Shown in pieces: positions 24,624 to 33,813 of a stretch of DNA of 37,619 bases. A program made the translations under genes and the position numbers. The notes below the pieces were generated by a model. The model ran no database searches, had not been told where the DNA came from, and worked only from the letters and a program-made list of their open reading frames with translations. This DNA is from an uncultured bacterium (GTDB lineage Bacteria; Cyanobacteriota; Vampirovibrionia; Gastranaerophilales; Gastranaerophilaceae): positions 1-37,619 of the forward strand of contig CACZSN010000042.1 of assembly GCA_902783835.1 (NCBI GenBank), in the 5' to 3' direction. Position 1 is the first letter of the stretch; the number at the start of each line of letters is the position of its first letter.

Positions 24624-26147
24624 TTATACCCCCAAAACATCCAACAATGTATCCGTTACATCTCCGTAAATATTCATTAATGCATCGGGATAACAACCGA
24701 AAATTATCAAACAAAGACAAATTACGGAAACCAACATTAATCTGTGTCCCGTTATATCATTGTATTTTTTATCAGGAGATGGTGTTGAACAAAATATTCC
24801 GTGATAAAATCTCAACATATAAACCGCCGTTAAAACCAATGATAACAATGCGATTAATGCTACAACTTTAGGGAATAATGCATTTTCAAAATCAGCCGAA
24901 AAAGCACCGACCAAAGAAGAAAATTCTCCGACAAATCCCATCGTTAAAGGAACTCCGATAGAAGCAAGTACTATTATGCAAGTTCCGAACATTAATCTCG
25001 GCATAGAATTTCCAAGTCCTGAAATTTCTTGCAAACTCTTTGTTTTCGTAGCCTGTTGAACAAGTCCCGTAACCAAAAATAATCCGGTTACCGCAAAAGA
25101 ATGTGCAAAAATTACAAATAATGCACCGTCAATTCCGACTTTATTTAACGAAGCTAACCCCGTCAAGAATAATCCCATTGAAGAAATGCTTGAATAAGCA
25201 ACAATTTTTTTAATATCACCTTGCTTATACGCAACTAAAGCACCCCAAAGCAACGTAATCACACCTAATAACATTATCACGGGAGCATATTGCGTAAATA
25301 ATTCCGGAAATAAATCAACGTTAAATCTGATTAGTCCGTAAGCACCTGTCTTTAACATTAATCCCGCCAAAATGATACTTATAGGAGCGGGAGCTTCCGA
25401 ATGTGCATCAGGAAGCCATGTGTGCAAAGGGAAAACAGGAAGTTTTATCGCAAAACCTATGAAAAATGCCCAAAAGAGCATTTTTTGCAAAAACAGAGGA
25501 TAAATTCCGTCTGCCTCACAAACACGTAAGAAATCAATGCTTGAGCTTAATTCACCGTTTAAATGATAACCGTAATAATATAATCCTATCATTGAGGCAA
25601 ATATGAATAAACTACCGACAAAAGTATATATAACATACTTCATCGCAGCCTTTTTTGCTCTTTCCGCTCCCCATTGAGAAATTAAAAAATACATCGGAAT
25701 TAATTCCGCTTCCCAAAACATAAGGAATACGAACATATCTTTTGCACAAAAAATGCCTAAAATTACACATTCCAACAAAAACATCAGTGTATAATACATC
25801 TTATGTTTTGTTCTGATAACGGTTTTTGAAAAAATTAAAGCAACCAAAAATAAGAATGATGTCAAAGCCACAAGCAATACGGAAAATCCACCCACACCAA
25901 ATGCAGCGGATACACCCAATTTGCTGAGCCATCCTTCTCCTAAAACCGTCAATTCATCATAATACGTGCCTTCTCCGAAGTTGCAAAACGCAACAAATAA
26001 AAGAGAATACAAGAAATGGAACGTTGCAAATGTTTTTGCAAATCTTCTTATATAAATAGGATTAGTGCCGAATATTGGCGACATTATTGCAATTGCTGCA
26101 AATATCGGGGCAAATATCAATAATTTTAACGACAATAAACTAAACAT
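24624..26147 (-). CDS. nuoM: NADH-quinone oxidoreductase subunit M
   Basis: A 507-residue antiporter-like membrane subunit. The frame extends 40 codons upstream into nuoL, but the start is the ATG for MFSLLSLKLLIF, which overlaps the nuoL stop as TAATG. LMFWEAELIPMYFLISQWG holds the conserved Glu, and FAIKLPVFPLHTWLPDAHSE the conserved Lys and His of the half-channel. It follows nuoL and precedes nuoN as in most complex I operons. Confidence 0.95.
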   Translation of the reverse strand: MFSLLSLKLLIFAPIFAAIAIMSPIFGTNPIYIRRFAKTFATFHFLYSLLFVAFCNFGEGTYYDELTVLGEGWLSKLGVSAAFGVGGFSVLLVALTSFLFLVALIFSKTVIRTKHKMYYTLMFLLECVILGIFCAKDMFVFLMFWEAELIPMYFLISQWGAERAKKAAMKYVIYTFVGSLFIFASMIGLYYYGYHLNGELSSSIDFLRVCEADGIYPLFLQKMLFWAFFIGFAIKLPVFPLHTWLPDAHSEAPAPISIILAGLMLKTGAYGLIRFNVDLFPELFTQYAPVIMLLGVITLLWGALVAYKQGDIKKIVAYSSISSMGLFLTGLASLNKVGIDGALFVIFAHSFAVTGLFLVTGLVQQATKTKSLQEISGLGNSMPRLMFGTCIIVLASIGVPLTMGFVGEFSSLVGAFSADFENALFPKVVALIALLSLVLTAVYMLRFYHGIFCSTPSPDKKYNDITGHRLMLVSVICLCLIIFGCYPDALMNIYGDVTDTLLDVLGV

Positions 26148-28027
26148 TACACCTCTCCGATTCCAATTGCCATAACTAAACAAAATACAAGTATCAAAAT
26201 GATTACAAATACTGAATGAGCAAGGTATGACTGAATGTTTCCGCCTTGTGAATATGCAACAAACCACGAAATCGTTTTTGTTGCGGTAGCTTGGAAATCG
26301 ACAAATGCATCAATTACATATTTATCAATTTTCTTTGCTAAAGATGCAATCGGTTCAAAAATATAATCAGAGATAAATGCAAAAATCTTATCTATATAAG
26401 CACCGTTACGAGCAAATCCGTTCACAACAGGCGGCAAAGATTCCCATTTTTTTAATACAACACCGTAAGCTGTCAATGCCCCCAAAACTGATATTATGAT
26501 TAAAGAAAGAACACTTTTGGGTTCTGATAAAATTTCAAAAGCATCACAAAAACCGCCAAAAGATAAATCGTTGCTTACGAAATAAGTTGCTCCGATTACA
26601 AAAAACATCATAACAACGAGAGTTGTTTTCAATGAATTAGGGATTTTTACGACATCACAACCGCTTTCAAAAATTAAGAAATAAGATTTGAAAAGATAAT
26701 ATGCCGTCATAAAACAAATTATGCAGAAAATGCTTACAACCGCAAGACTATTGGTGATTTGCAAATTTTCAAAAAGTAATTCTTTTGCAAAAAATCCGCC
26801 AAAGAAAATACCTGATAAAGAAAGAATTGCTATAAAATAACATAAAGCCGTTACAGGATTGCTTTTTCTGGAAATTTTCATATCCGCATATTCCAAACTT
26901 CCGTTTCCGGCATATTTAATCAAAGCCCCGGCGATAAGGAACAAAAGAGCTTTTGCAAATGCATGCGTTAACAAATAATACGTTGCCGTAGCGGGAACCA
27001 TAATTCCCAATGCCGTAAACATCAAACCCAATTGAGAAGATGTTGAATACGCAAGCATTTTTTTAATATTTGTCTGAGCCACAGCGAAAAATGCACAAAT
27101 AAACGCAGTTGCCAAACCGAAATAAAGCATTGTATCCGCCATCATTTCGGAAAGATTAAATATAGGTAACAATCTTATGCATAAGAAAATACCCGCGGAA
27201 ACCATTGTTGAAGCGTGAATTAACGCACTTATCGGAGTAGGAGCTTCCATCGCATCAATTAACCAAACATGCAAAGGGAATTGTGCCGATTTAACAAGAG
27301 CCGCACCGAAAAACAGTAAAGAGGTTAAATAAAAACCCGTGTCTGAAAAATATACATAAAAGTCCGAAGCAGAATCCGTTAATGCAGTATACGAGAGCAA
27401 TTCACCGCTCGCATCTATCGGATAGTTGAATATAAAATATATTAATATCAACAATCCCGCACAAAACATCATATCACCGATTCTGTCAATGATAAGAACT
27501 CTTTTCGATGCTTCGGAAACTTTAGCATTTTTGAAATAATAATTGACAAAAAGATAACTGCAAATTCCGATAATTTCCCAAAATAAATAGGTTTGCACCA
27601 TATTTGAACTCAAAACAAGTGCAGTCATTGAAAAAACAAATAAATTGAGAAGGAAATAGAATAAATCAAAATTTTCGTCATCAGCCATATAAGATGCCGA
27701 ATACCATTGAACGACAACACTTATCAGCATTAATATAAGCAAAAATAACGTTGAAACTTCATCAATTAAAATACCCAATGAAACGTTCAATGAACCGAGT
27801 CTTAGCCAATTCATTGAAAATTCCGTCGGCTCAACAGTCACTCCCGTATGATAATAAAAATACAGAGCAACCGCATATATTAAACCGACCAAAGTTGATG
27901 TTACGGAAGAATATACAACCGTTCCTTTAGAAAAGGAAAATTTGAAAAATTTGCCAATAAAAGCAATAGCCATCGCAATTAACGGCAAAGCGAAGATTAA
28001 TAAAATATTATCAATAAAAAATTGCAT
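26147..28027 (-). CDS. nuoL: NADH-quinone oxidoreductase subunit L
   Basis: A 626-residue distal antiporter-like subunit, the length expected for NuoL/NdhF with its C-terminal lateral helix. Key landmarks are YLFWEIIGICSYL (Glu), DRIGDMMF, ALVKSAQFPLHVWLIDAMEAPTPISALIHASTMVSAG (Lys and His), and a C-terminal extension ending in a final membrane anchor FVIILILVFCLVMAIG. The TAATG junction with nuoK couples their translation. Confidence 0.96.
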   Translation of the reverse strand: MQFFIDNILLIFALPLIAMAIAFIGKFFKFSFSKGTVVYSSVTSTLVGLIYAVALYFYYHTGVTVEPTEFSMNWLRLGSLNVSLGILIDEVSTLFLLILMLISVVVQWYSASYMADDENFDLFYFLLNLFVFSMTALVLSSNMVQTYLFWEIIGICSYLFVNYYFKNAKVSEASKRVLIIDRIGDMMFCAGLLILIYFIFNYPIDASGELLSYTALTDSASDFYVYFSDTGFYLTSLLFFGAALVKSAQFPLHVWLIDAMEAPTPISALIHASTMVSAGIFLCIRLLPIFNLSEMMADTMLYFGLATAFICAFFAVAQTNIKKMLAYSTSSQLGLMFTALGIMVPATATYYLLTHAFAKALLFLIAGALIKYAGNGSLEYADMKISRKSNPVTALCYFIAILSLSGIFFGGFFAKELLFENLQITNSLAVVSIFCIICFMTAYYLFKSYFLIFESGCDVVKIPNSLKTTLVVMMFFVIGATYFVSNDLSFGGFCDAFEILSEPKSVLSLIIISVLGALTAYGVVLKKWESLPPVVNGFARNGAYIDKIFAFISDYIFEPIASLAKKIDKYVIDAFVDFQATATKTISWFVAYSQGGNIQSYLAHSVFVIILILVFCLVMAIGIGEV

Positions 28028-28350
28028 TATCCTTTTAATTCTCCGATTTCTTCGACATCCACAGTTCCCTTAAACCCGTGTATATTCAACATTATCGCAA
28101 CTCCAACCGCAATATGAACGGAAACCATAACCATGACGAAAAGAGCTAAAATTTCGCCTTTGAAATGTGTTCCGTCGCTATACACGGAAAACGTTGCTAA
28201 ATTTAGTGTAATCCCACAAAACATGATTTCAAGAGAAATCAATATTCTTAGTAAATTTTTTGAAATAATTGTTCCCAACAACCCGATTAAAAACAAAAAT
28301 AATCCAAGAAGTAAAAAATGATACATTCCGATATTAAACAAAAAATCCAT
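28027..28350 (-). CDS. nuoK: NADH-quinone oxidoreductase subunit K, with a Glu-to-His change
   Basis: A 107-residue three-helix membrane subunit. The first conserved membrane glutamate is present (E41 in ISLEIMFCGITLNL). At the position of the second one (E72 in E. coli NuoK, within AAAEASIG) this protein has His79 in MVSVHIAVG. The codon is a plain CAT at 28116-28114. The C-terminal sequence LNIHGFKGTVDVEEIGELKG aligns normally, so the alignment is secure. Both ends are TAATG overlaps with nuoJ and nuoL. Confidence 0.94.
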   Translation of the reverse strand: MDFLFNIGMYHFLLLGLFLFLIGLLGTIISKNLLRILISLEIMFCGITLNLATFSVYSDGTHFKGEILALFVMVMVSVHIAVGVAIMLNIHGFKGTVDVEEIGELKG

Positions 28351-28874
28351 TATTTTTTACCTCCGATTTTCATGGAAAGAATTACCCCGAAACCTAATAT
28401 TACCGCCAAAAAGAATAATCCGGAAAATACAAACGGTGCTCCGTAAGACATAAATAATTCAGCGGAAATAGCCTTGGTAGAAGGAATAACACCATTAGTG
28501 GTTTGTGCAATATTATCGGACATAAATGACCCGACTCTAAAGAAACAAGCCAATATTCCCGTCAATAAAAGTAAACCGATGATTGAAAGATATGTTCTCG
28601 GTCTGTGAACAATCGGAGAAATGATTTCATCCTTTTTGCCCGTTAATGCAATTGCAAAAACGAATAAAACAGTCATTCCAACACCGCAAAGAGCGAGTTG
28701 AACAACCCCCAAATACGGTAATTCAAGGGCAAAAAACAAAAGTCCGACTGCTATGAATGACATAAATGCATATAAAACCGAATAGAAAATTTTTCTTGTA
28801 AAAACGGCCCTAAATGCACCGACTACGGCAGCTAAAGCGACAATATAAAAAATAATTGCTTGAAGTTTATCCAT
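28350..28874 (-). CDS. nuoJ: NADH-quinone oxidoreductase subunit J
   Basis: A 174-residue membrane subunit. The open frame runs 27 codons further upstream within nuoI, but the start MDKLQAIIFYIVAL forms the TAATG junction with nuoI. Five hydrophobic segments are visible. In helix 3 the usual VYAGAIMVLF reads LCGVGMTVLF, so the conserved Tyr near the pi-bulge is Cys. Next to the unusual NuoK, this may mark a changed E-channel. Confidence 0.92.
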   Translation of the reverse strand: MDKLQAIIFYIVALAAVVGAFRAVFTRKIFYSVLYAFMSFIAVGLLFFALELPYLGVVQLALCGVGMTVLFVFAIALTGKKDEIISPIVHRPRTYLSIIGLLLLTGILACFFRVGSFMSDNIAQTTNGVIPSTKAISAELFMSYGAPFVFSGLFFLAVILGFGVILSMKIGGKK

Positions 28875-29275
28875 TAAACTATTTTCCTTAATTCTGATTT
28901 GACATCTGTGGCAAACTCGTACTCTTTCGTGAATTTCAAAGCTTTTTGAGGACAATTTTCAACACAATTTCCGCAATAAATGCACTGAGCCTCGTCACGT
29001 TCGTATCTTATATGTAATTTACCGTTTTCTTCGGTTTGTTTTTCAATATTTATAACTCCGTTACAAGGGCAAACTTTTTTGCACAAGCCGCAACCGATAC
29101 AAAGCAATTTGTCGTTTTCGTCCTTAACAATTTCGATTCTGCCTCTGAAATTATCGGAAACATCGCGTTTTTTTTCGGGATATTCCAAAGTCACACGCTT
29201 TTGAAAAGCCTGTTTCATTACGGTTTTATGCCCGTTAAATAAAGATTTTAAACCTTTAAAAAAATCAGAAAACAT
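28874..29275 (-). CDS. nuoI: NADH-quinone oxidoreductase subunit I (2 x 4Fe-4S)
   Basis: A 133-residue ferredoxin-like subunit that carries clusters N6a and N6b towards N2. The two motifs are CIGCGLCKKVCP (59-70) and CIYCGNCVENCP (98-109). The start MFSDFFKG has GGAGG five bases upstream and is preferred to an ATG four codons earlier. It overlaps nuoH by 11 bases. It is somewhat shorter than many NuoI proteins, chiefly at the C-terminus. Confidence 0.94.
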   Translation of the reverse strand: MFSDFFKGLKSLFNGHKTVMKQAFQKRVTLEYPEKKRDVSDNFRGRIEIVKDENDKLLCIGCGLCKKVCPCNGVINIEKQTEENGKLHIRYERDEAQCIYCGNCVENCPQKALKFTKEYEFATDVKSELRKIV

Positions 29276-30359
29276 ACAAGCCTCCAAGTTTGATAATGCA
29301 GACTATCAAAAGATTTACAACTGAAATCGGTAATAAATATTTCCAAGAAAATTCCGCAAACTTGTCCGTTCTCATTCTTGGCAAGGTTGCCCTAATCCAA
29401 ATTACTACAAAGAGGAGCAAACAAGTTTTCAAAACGAGCCAAAAAATTTGTTCACAAGTCAAAACGATACCATACAGCAATTCTGATTTTGCAAATAAAT
29501 CCGCCAAACTAATCGGTAACGGAGACATATATCCGCCCAAAAACATAATTGAAGCAAAAGCACAAATTATAAAAGCCGCAGCATATTCCGCCATATAGAA
29601 CATAGCAAATTTCATGCCCGAATATTCTACCGTATGACCGCTGATAAGTTCACTTTCAGCCTCATGCAAATCAAACGGAGTTCTGTTCATAGAAGCAAGA
29701 GAAGCAATAAAGAATACCAAAAATCCCAAGAATGACGGGAAAACATACCAGCTTAAAAGTCCGTATTTATATTGTTCCGTAACGATATCTATAAAAGACA
29801 TAGAGCCGGAAAGTACAACAACCGCAAGGCTTGCAAACATCATAGGGATTTCATAACTGATTAATTGGACAACCGCACGAAAAGATGCAAGAAGTGAATA
29901 TTTATTTCTTGACGCAAATCCCGCAATCAAAATGCCCATAACGGGAATAAGCATAACCGCCATAAAAAATAGCACACCGACATCTGATTTTACGGGCAAA
30001 ATCGACATTGAAAACGGTAAAAGAGTCCAAACAAACATTACCGGAGCAAAAACCACAATCGGAGCGAGACCGAACAAAAATCTGTCGGCTTTTTCAGGCA
30101 CAAGGTCTTCTTTGAAAAGCAATTTTATAGCATCTGCAACCGTTTGCAAACAGCCGCCCAATCCCACACGGTTAGGACCTTTTCTAACAGTAAATAACGC
30201 GAGAAGCTTTCTTTCCGCAAGTATAAAAATCAAAACCGCAATCAATAAGAATACGGATATCAATAAAAATTCAAGCACATACCACATTGAAAAAGCCAAT
30301 ACATAAGGTATTTTATGCTCAATCATAAATTCCACATAAGGTTGAATTACAAATTCCAT
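29265..30359 (-). CDS. nuoH: NADH-quinone oxidoreductase subunit H
   Basis: A 364-residue membrane subunit forming the quinone chamber with NuoB and NuoD. Landmarks are AERKLLALFTVRKGPNRVG near 48-66, the LLFKEDLVPE loop near 89 and the acidic cluster DLHEAESELISGHTVEYSGMKFAMFYMAEY near 226. The start overlaps the nuoD stop as TAATG. Residues of the quinone cavity loop appear normal. Confidence 0.95.
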   Translation of the reverse strand: MEFVIQPYVEFMIEHKIPYVLAFSMWYVLEFLLISVFLLIAVLIFILAERKLLALFTVRKGPNRVGLGGCLQTVADAIKLLFKEDLVPEKADRFLFGLAPIVVFAPVMFVWTLLPFSMSILPVKSDVGVLFFMAVMLIPVMGILIAGFASRNKYSLLASFRAVVQLISYEIPMMFASLAVVVLSGSMSFIDIVTEQYKYGLLSWYVFPSFLGFLVFFIASLASMNRTPFDLHEAESELISGHTVEYSGMKFAMFYMAEYAAAFIICAFASIMFLGGYMSPLPISLADLFAKSELLYGIVLTCEQIFWLVLKTCLLLFVVIWIRATLPRMRTDKFAEFSWKYLLPISVVNLLIVCIIKLGGLYVF

Positions 30360-31462
30360 TATCTGTCAACCTCCGATAAAATAACGTCCAAACTGCCGAA
30401 AATCGCCATTATATCAGCGAAATTTCGGTCTTTTAAAAGTTCCGGCAAAATTTGAACGGAATAAAACGAACCCGTTCTCCATTTTACACGATAAGGTTTT
30501 TCGCTGCCGTCAGCAGTAACCGTACAAATCATTAACCCCCTCGGAGCTTCGACAAACGAACTTGCCTCTCCTTGCGGCTTTATCGCCAAAGGATTTACGG
30601 AAGAATTTTTAAATTCACCCGAATTATTTTTCAAATAATCCACGCATTGAGCCGCAATCCTTTGAGACTGCTTCATTTCTGCAATTCTAACCAAATATCT
30701 TGCATAGCAATCGCCTGCCGTTTCTGTCGAAACTTCAAAATCCAATTTGTCATAAACAAGATACGGTTTTTGTTTTCTAAAATCAGTATTAAGCCCCGAA
30801 GCACGCAAATTTGCACCGGTTATTGAATAATTCAATGCTACATTTTTCGTTAAAATACCAAGCCCTTTTGTTCTCGAGAGAAAAATGGGATTATCAGTCA
30901 GAATACTTTCGTATTCTTTAATTTTTTCAGGAAAAATTTCTAAAAATTTCTCAATTTCATCAAGAATTTCCGCACTCAAATCCCGCTTGACACCGCCAAA
31001 AACGTGGAAATTATACATCATTCTTTGTCCTGTCAAGTTTTCGAAAATTCTTAAAATCATTTCTCTTTCACGGAAAGCATAAAAAATCGGTGACGATGCA
31101 CCCAAATCCATTAAATACGTACCAAGCCAAAGAAGATGAGAAGTAATTCTGTTTAACTCCATAAGCAAGCAACGGATATATTTAGCTCGTTCGGGAACTT
31201 CAATGTCCGAGAGTTTTTCAACCGCAGAGCAAAATGCTTCTTGGCAAAAAAATCCGGAAAGATAATCTACCCTGTCAACCATAGGTAAATATTGAAGATA
31301 CGTACGACTTTCCGCCAATTTCTCCATACCTCTGTGTAAATATCCGATAACAGGCTCAACTGACTTAACAGTTTCCCCGTCAAGTTCCGTAATAAGCCTT
31401 AAAACACCGTGTGTAGAAGGATGTTGAAGACCAATATTAATTTTTAAAAGTTCTTTAGTCAT
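30359..31462 (-). CDS. nuoD: NADH-quinone oxidoreductase subunit D
   Basis: A 367-residue 49-kDa-type subunit. I start at MTKELLKINIG, eight bases inside nuoC, rather than the ATG 33 bases upstream. The quinone-pocket residues are intact: His18 in QHPSTHG and Tyr67 in DRVDYLSG. It lacks the CxxC nickel ligands of hydrogenases, so it belongs to a complex I and not a membrane-bound hydrogenase. The C-terminus FGSLDVILSEVDR is typical. Confidence 0.95.
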   Translation of the reverse strand: MTKELLKINIGLQHPSTHGVLRLITELDGETVKSVEPVIGYLHRGMEKLAESRTYLQYLPMVDRVDYLSGFFCQEAFCSAVEKLSDIEVPERAKYIRCLLMELNRITSHLLWLGTYLMDLGASSPIFYAFREREMILRIFENLTGQRMMYNFHVFGGVKRDLSAEILDEIEKFLEIFPEKIKEYESILTDNPIFLSRTKGLGILTKNVALNYSITGANLRASGLNTDFRKQKPYLVYDKLDFEVSTETAGDCYARYLVRIAEMKQSQRIAAQCVDYLKNNSGEFKNSSVNPLAIKPQGEASSFVEAPRGLMICTVTADGSEKPYRVKWRTGSFYSVQILPELLKDRNFADIMAIFGSLDVILSEVDR

Positions 31463-31901
31463 TCCAAACCAATCTTTCGTCTTTGCAGCAAGCATTTTTC
31501 AAAAGGGGATTACCGACATAAAATTCCGGCATCAAGAGTCTTTTCATTCCTTCATGCCCGTCAAAACCAACGCCGAATAAATCAAAGATTTCACACTCAT
31601 CGAAAGCAGCGGACTTGAAAACTGAAATAACACTGTCCGTAACAGGATTAGAAGCCTCAAGCATAGTTGAAATTGTTATAAAATCATTTAATTTTGAGGA
31701 ATATAATAAATAGACCAATTCAATTTTTTCAACCCAATCGACAGCTCTGATTGAAAGAAGCATATCCGCAGAAAACTCAGCTGAATTTTTGAGATGGAAA
31801 ATACAATTTTTCACTTCATTTTTTGGCAAAACATACTTAATTGAACCGTCTTTTTGTTCAATTTTATCAATTATATTAAATTTTTCCGTAAAATTTTCCA
31901 C
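31455..31901 (-). CDS. nuoC: NADH-quinone oxidoreductase subunit C
   Basis: A 148-residue 30-kDa-type peripheral subunit, separate from NuoD rather than fused. The signature region is AAFDECEIFDLFGVGFDGHEGMKRLLMPE near 98-126. It begins 12 bases after nuoB and overlaps nuoD by eight bases. Sequence outside the signature is divergent, as is usual for this subunit. Confidence 0.92.
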   Translation of the reverse strand: MENFTEKFNIIDKIEQKDGSIKYVLPKNEVKNCIFHLKNSAEFSADMLLSIRAVDWVEKIELVYLLYSSKLNDFITISTMLEASNPVTDSVISVFKSAAFDECEIFDLFGVGFDGHEGMKRLLMPEFYVGNPLLKNACCKDERLVWND

Positions 31902-31913
31902 AATATTTATCCG

Positions 31914-32450
31914 CTAATTAAGTAATTTTTCTTTTAATAAAACATCCTGATTATAGAGCAATTTCGGTTTATTTTCGGCAAGGTATTTTCGCCTGTGTTC
32001 AACCGTTTCCGATTTAATTTTTTCCTGTAATTTCATCAAAGCGTCAAGCAGAGCCTCAGGTTTCGGAGGACACATCGGCAAATAAATATCCACCGGAATA
32101 ATTTTATCAACTCCGTAAACGACAGAGTACGAGTCATTCTTGAACATCCCGCCAGTACAGGCACAAGCACCCATCGCGATAACATATTTTGGTTCAGCCA
32201 TTTGTTCATAAAGTTTTAAAAGTGCAGGTGCGGCTTTTTGAGTAATAGTACCGGCCACAATCAGTAAATCCGCCTGTCTCGGAGAACCTCTGAAAATTTC
32301 CGAACCAAATCTGGCGATATCATAATCCGCACAAGCCGTACTCATCATTTCTATTCCACAGCAAGAAGTTGCAAAAGTCAATGGCCACAAGGAATTAGCT
32401 CTTGCAAAATTATAAATTTCATCAAATGCGGAAGTTAAAATATTTCCCAT
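31914..32450 (-). CDS. nuoB: NADH-quinone oxidoreductase subunit B
   Basis: A 178-residue subunit that binds cluster N2, the last relay before quinone. The ligand cysteines are visible as the tandem pair C30-C31 in TSCCGIEM, C96 in GACACTGG and C127 in [11 protein letters not shown]. The start overlaps the nuoA stop as TAATG. The C-terminal tail after 150 is Lys-rich. Confidence 0.95.
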   Translation of the reverse strand: MGNILTSAFDEIYNFARANSLWPLTFATSCCGIEMMSTACADYDIARFGSEIFRGSPRQADLLIVAGTITQKAAPALLKLYEQMAEPKYVIAMGACACTGGMFKNDSYSVVYGVDKIIPVDIYLPMCPPKPEALLDALMKLQEKIKSETVEHRRKYLAENKPKLLYNQDVLLKEKLLN

Positions 32451-32803
32451 TACTTAAACCTCAACATATTTTTTTGAGTTGCATAAGACAGACTTAAAAA
32501 CATTAAAAACAAAAATAAAAGTCCCTGCACAAAAACAAATCCGTGCAAAACATCAAAAGATAATGCAAACGGGAACAATAACATCATTTCTGCATCATAA
32601 ACAACAAATAAAAGTGCATAAACAAAAAATCGCGGATTATAAAAAGTTTTCTCATCTGAAAAAACGGGCATGCCGCACTCATAAGAAGAATTTTTTAAAT
32701 CCGAATCCGTTTTTGGGGAAAATTTTACCCCGCAAAGGAGCATTAATCCTGCAAATACAAGCGATAAAATACCCATAAATACAATGACTGAAAGACTATG
32801 CAC
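32450..32803 (-). CDS. nuoA: NADH-quinone oxidoreductase subunit A
   Basis: A 117-residue three-helix membrane subunit and first gene of the operon. I choose the GTG start (then [12 protein letters not shown]) because AAGGA lies seven bases upstream; two TTG codons eight and seven codons earlier are the alternatives and would bury that site. The conserved [10 protein letters not shown] loop and the [14 protein letters not shown] helix with Asp and Glu are intact. The length then equals typical NuoA. No clear promoter was seen for the operon in the AT-rich gap upstream. Confidence 0.9.
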   Translation of the reverse strand: MHSLSVIVFMGILSLVFAGLMLLCGVKFSPKTDSDLKNSSYECGMPVFSDEKTFYNPRFFVYALLFVVYDAEMMLLFPFALSFDVLHGFVFVQGLLFLFLMFLSLSYATQKNMLRFK

Positions 32804-32864
32804 AACATTTTCCTTATACTGCAACAAAAGTTATTATTATATTTATATCATGTATTCCTGTTGC

Positions 32865-32870
32865 TATAAT
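32865..32870 (+). promoter_or_regulatory. -10 element for the TPR protein gene
   Basis: A perfect TATAAT 33 bases upstream of the chosen ATG. The matching -35 region (32842-32847) is only TTTATA. Its position supports the downstream start and argues against longer N-terminal versions of the protein. Confidence 0.4.
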
Positions 32871-32903
32871 AAATGTAAAGAAGAATTCATAAAGTTTTGT
32901 AAG

Positions 32904-33809
32904 ATGAAAAAGATAATTTTAAAAACTATATTTAAGCTGTCCCTGACGCTAATCGTAATAATATCGGTTTGCGAATTAACGGGCATGCATAATGTAAATA
33001 AAACATCCAATCAAAACACAAAAGCTCAACAAACAGAAGAAGAACAATATATTCCGCCGCATTTAGACTATTCTGAAGTTATAAAAAGCATAAAAGAAGA
33101 AGAAGGAATAGAGGACGAAGAAGAGGAAGAACCTCAAGAAATTGCAAATGCACCCGAAGAGCAAGTCAGAAATGATGATTACATGCTTACAAGAGAAGAA
33201 GAACCTTCTAACCCGTCGGAATATATGGAAAAAGCAAGATTTTGCGTAAGAACGGCAGTTCAAGCGAAAGACGAAACGACAAGAGTTCGATACGTAAGAA
33301 AGGCACTTGAATGTTACCTTCAGTATTTGAAGTATTATGAAGGAAATTTGGATGCTCTTTTAGGAGCGGGAACGACGGCGACATATCTTGGAAAAGAAAC
33401 GCAGGCAAGACATTTGCTTATGGAAGCATATGCAACTTATCCTAAAAATCCGAATGTTCATAAAGCATTAGGGGATTATTGTTTTAAATTTAACAATTTT
33501 AACAATGCAATCGAATACTACAATTTGTCATTGTTATCGGGTAATTTGAAAGATTACAATACAAATATTGCAACGGCTGTTTGTTATGAAAAATTAGGAG
33601 ATATTGAAAAAGCAATTGCATATTATAAAGTTGCACAACATATAAATCCGAATTCACCGATTGCGAACCAAAGACTTGAAATGTACGCAGCGATGGAAAG
33701 AGACGGCTATCAATCAGACTCAAGATTATACAATACCTCCCGTCCCGACGATGAACAAAAAGATGTTGAACTTGAAACATTGATGTTGGATTCACAAAGA
33801 ATAAAATAA
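32904..33809 (+). CDS. Membrane-anchored TPR protein
   Basis: A 301-residue protein. I use the ATG for MKKIILKTIFKLSL; the frame extends 40 codons upstream through the promoter. Residues about 8-25 form one hydrophobic anchor or uncleaved signal. A strongly acidic linker (EEEGIEDEEEEEPQE) follows, then tetratricopeptide repeats: NLDALLGAGTTATYLGKETQARHLLMEAYATYPKNP, ALGDYCFKFNNFNNAIEYYNLS and IATAVCYEKLGDIEKAIAYYKVAQHINPNSP. The C-terminal tail is acidic. It probably acts as a protein-protein scaffold at the membrane, partner unknown. It is divergent from nuoA. Confidence 0.8.
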   Translation: MKKIILKTIFKLSLTLIVIISVCELTGMHNVNKTSNQNTKAQQTEEEQYIPPHLDYSEVIKSIKEEEGIEDEEEEEPQEIANAPEEQVRNDDYMLTREEEPSNPSEYMEKARFCVRTAVQAKDETTRVRYVRKALECYLQYLKYYEGNLDALLGAGTTATYLGKETQARHLLMEAYATYPKNPNVHKALGDYCFKFNNFNNAIEYYNLSLLSGNLKDYNTNIATAVCYEKLGDIEKAIAYYKVAQHINPNSPIANQRLEMYAAMERDGYQSDSRLYNTSRPDDEQKDVELETLMLDSQRIK

Positions 33810-33813
33810 CCTG

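Noticed and set aside
26148..26267. Longer NuoM N-terminus overlapping nuoL by 120 bases
   Set aside because: The extension is not hydrophobic like a NuoM start, and the TAATG junction gives the usual N-terminus.
30359..31462. Loss of a quinone-site tyrosine in NuoD (PMVDR instead of PYxDR)
   Set aside because: Counting along the Thermus Nqo4 sequence from memory, the quinone-binding tyrosine is the later one in DRxDYL, which is present here; the changed position is not the ligand.
30359..31901. A membrane-bound hydrogenase instead of complex I
   Set aside because: NuoD has no CxxC nickel ligands, keeps HPSTHG, and all antiporter-like subunits are in nuo order.
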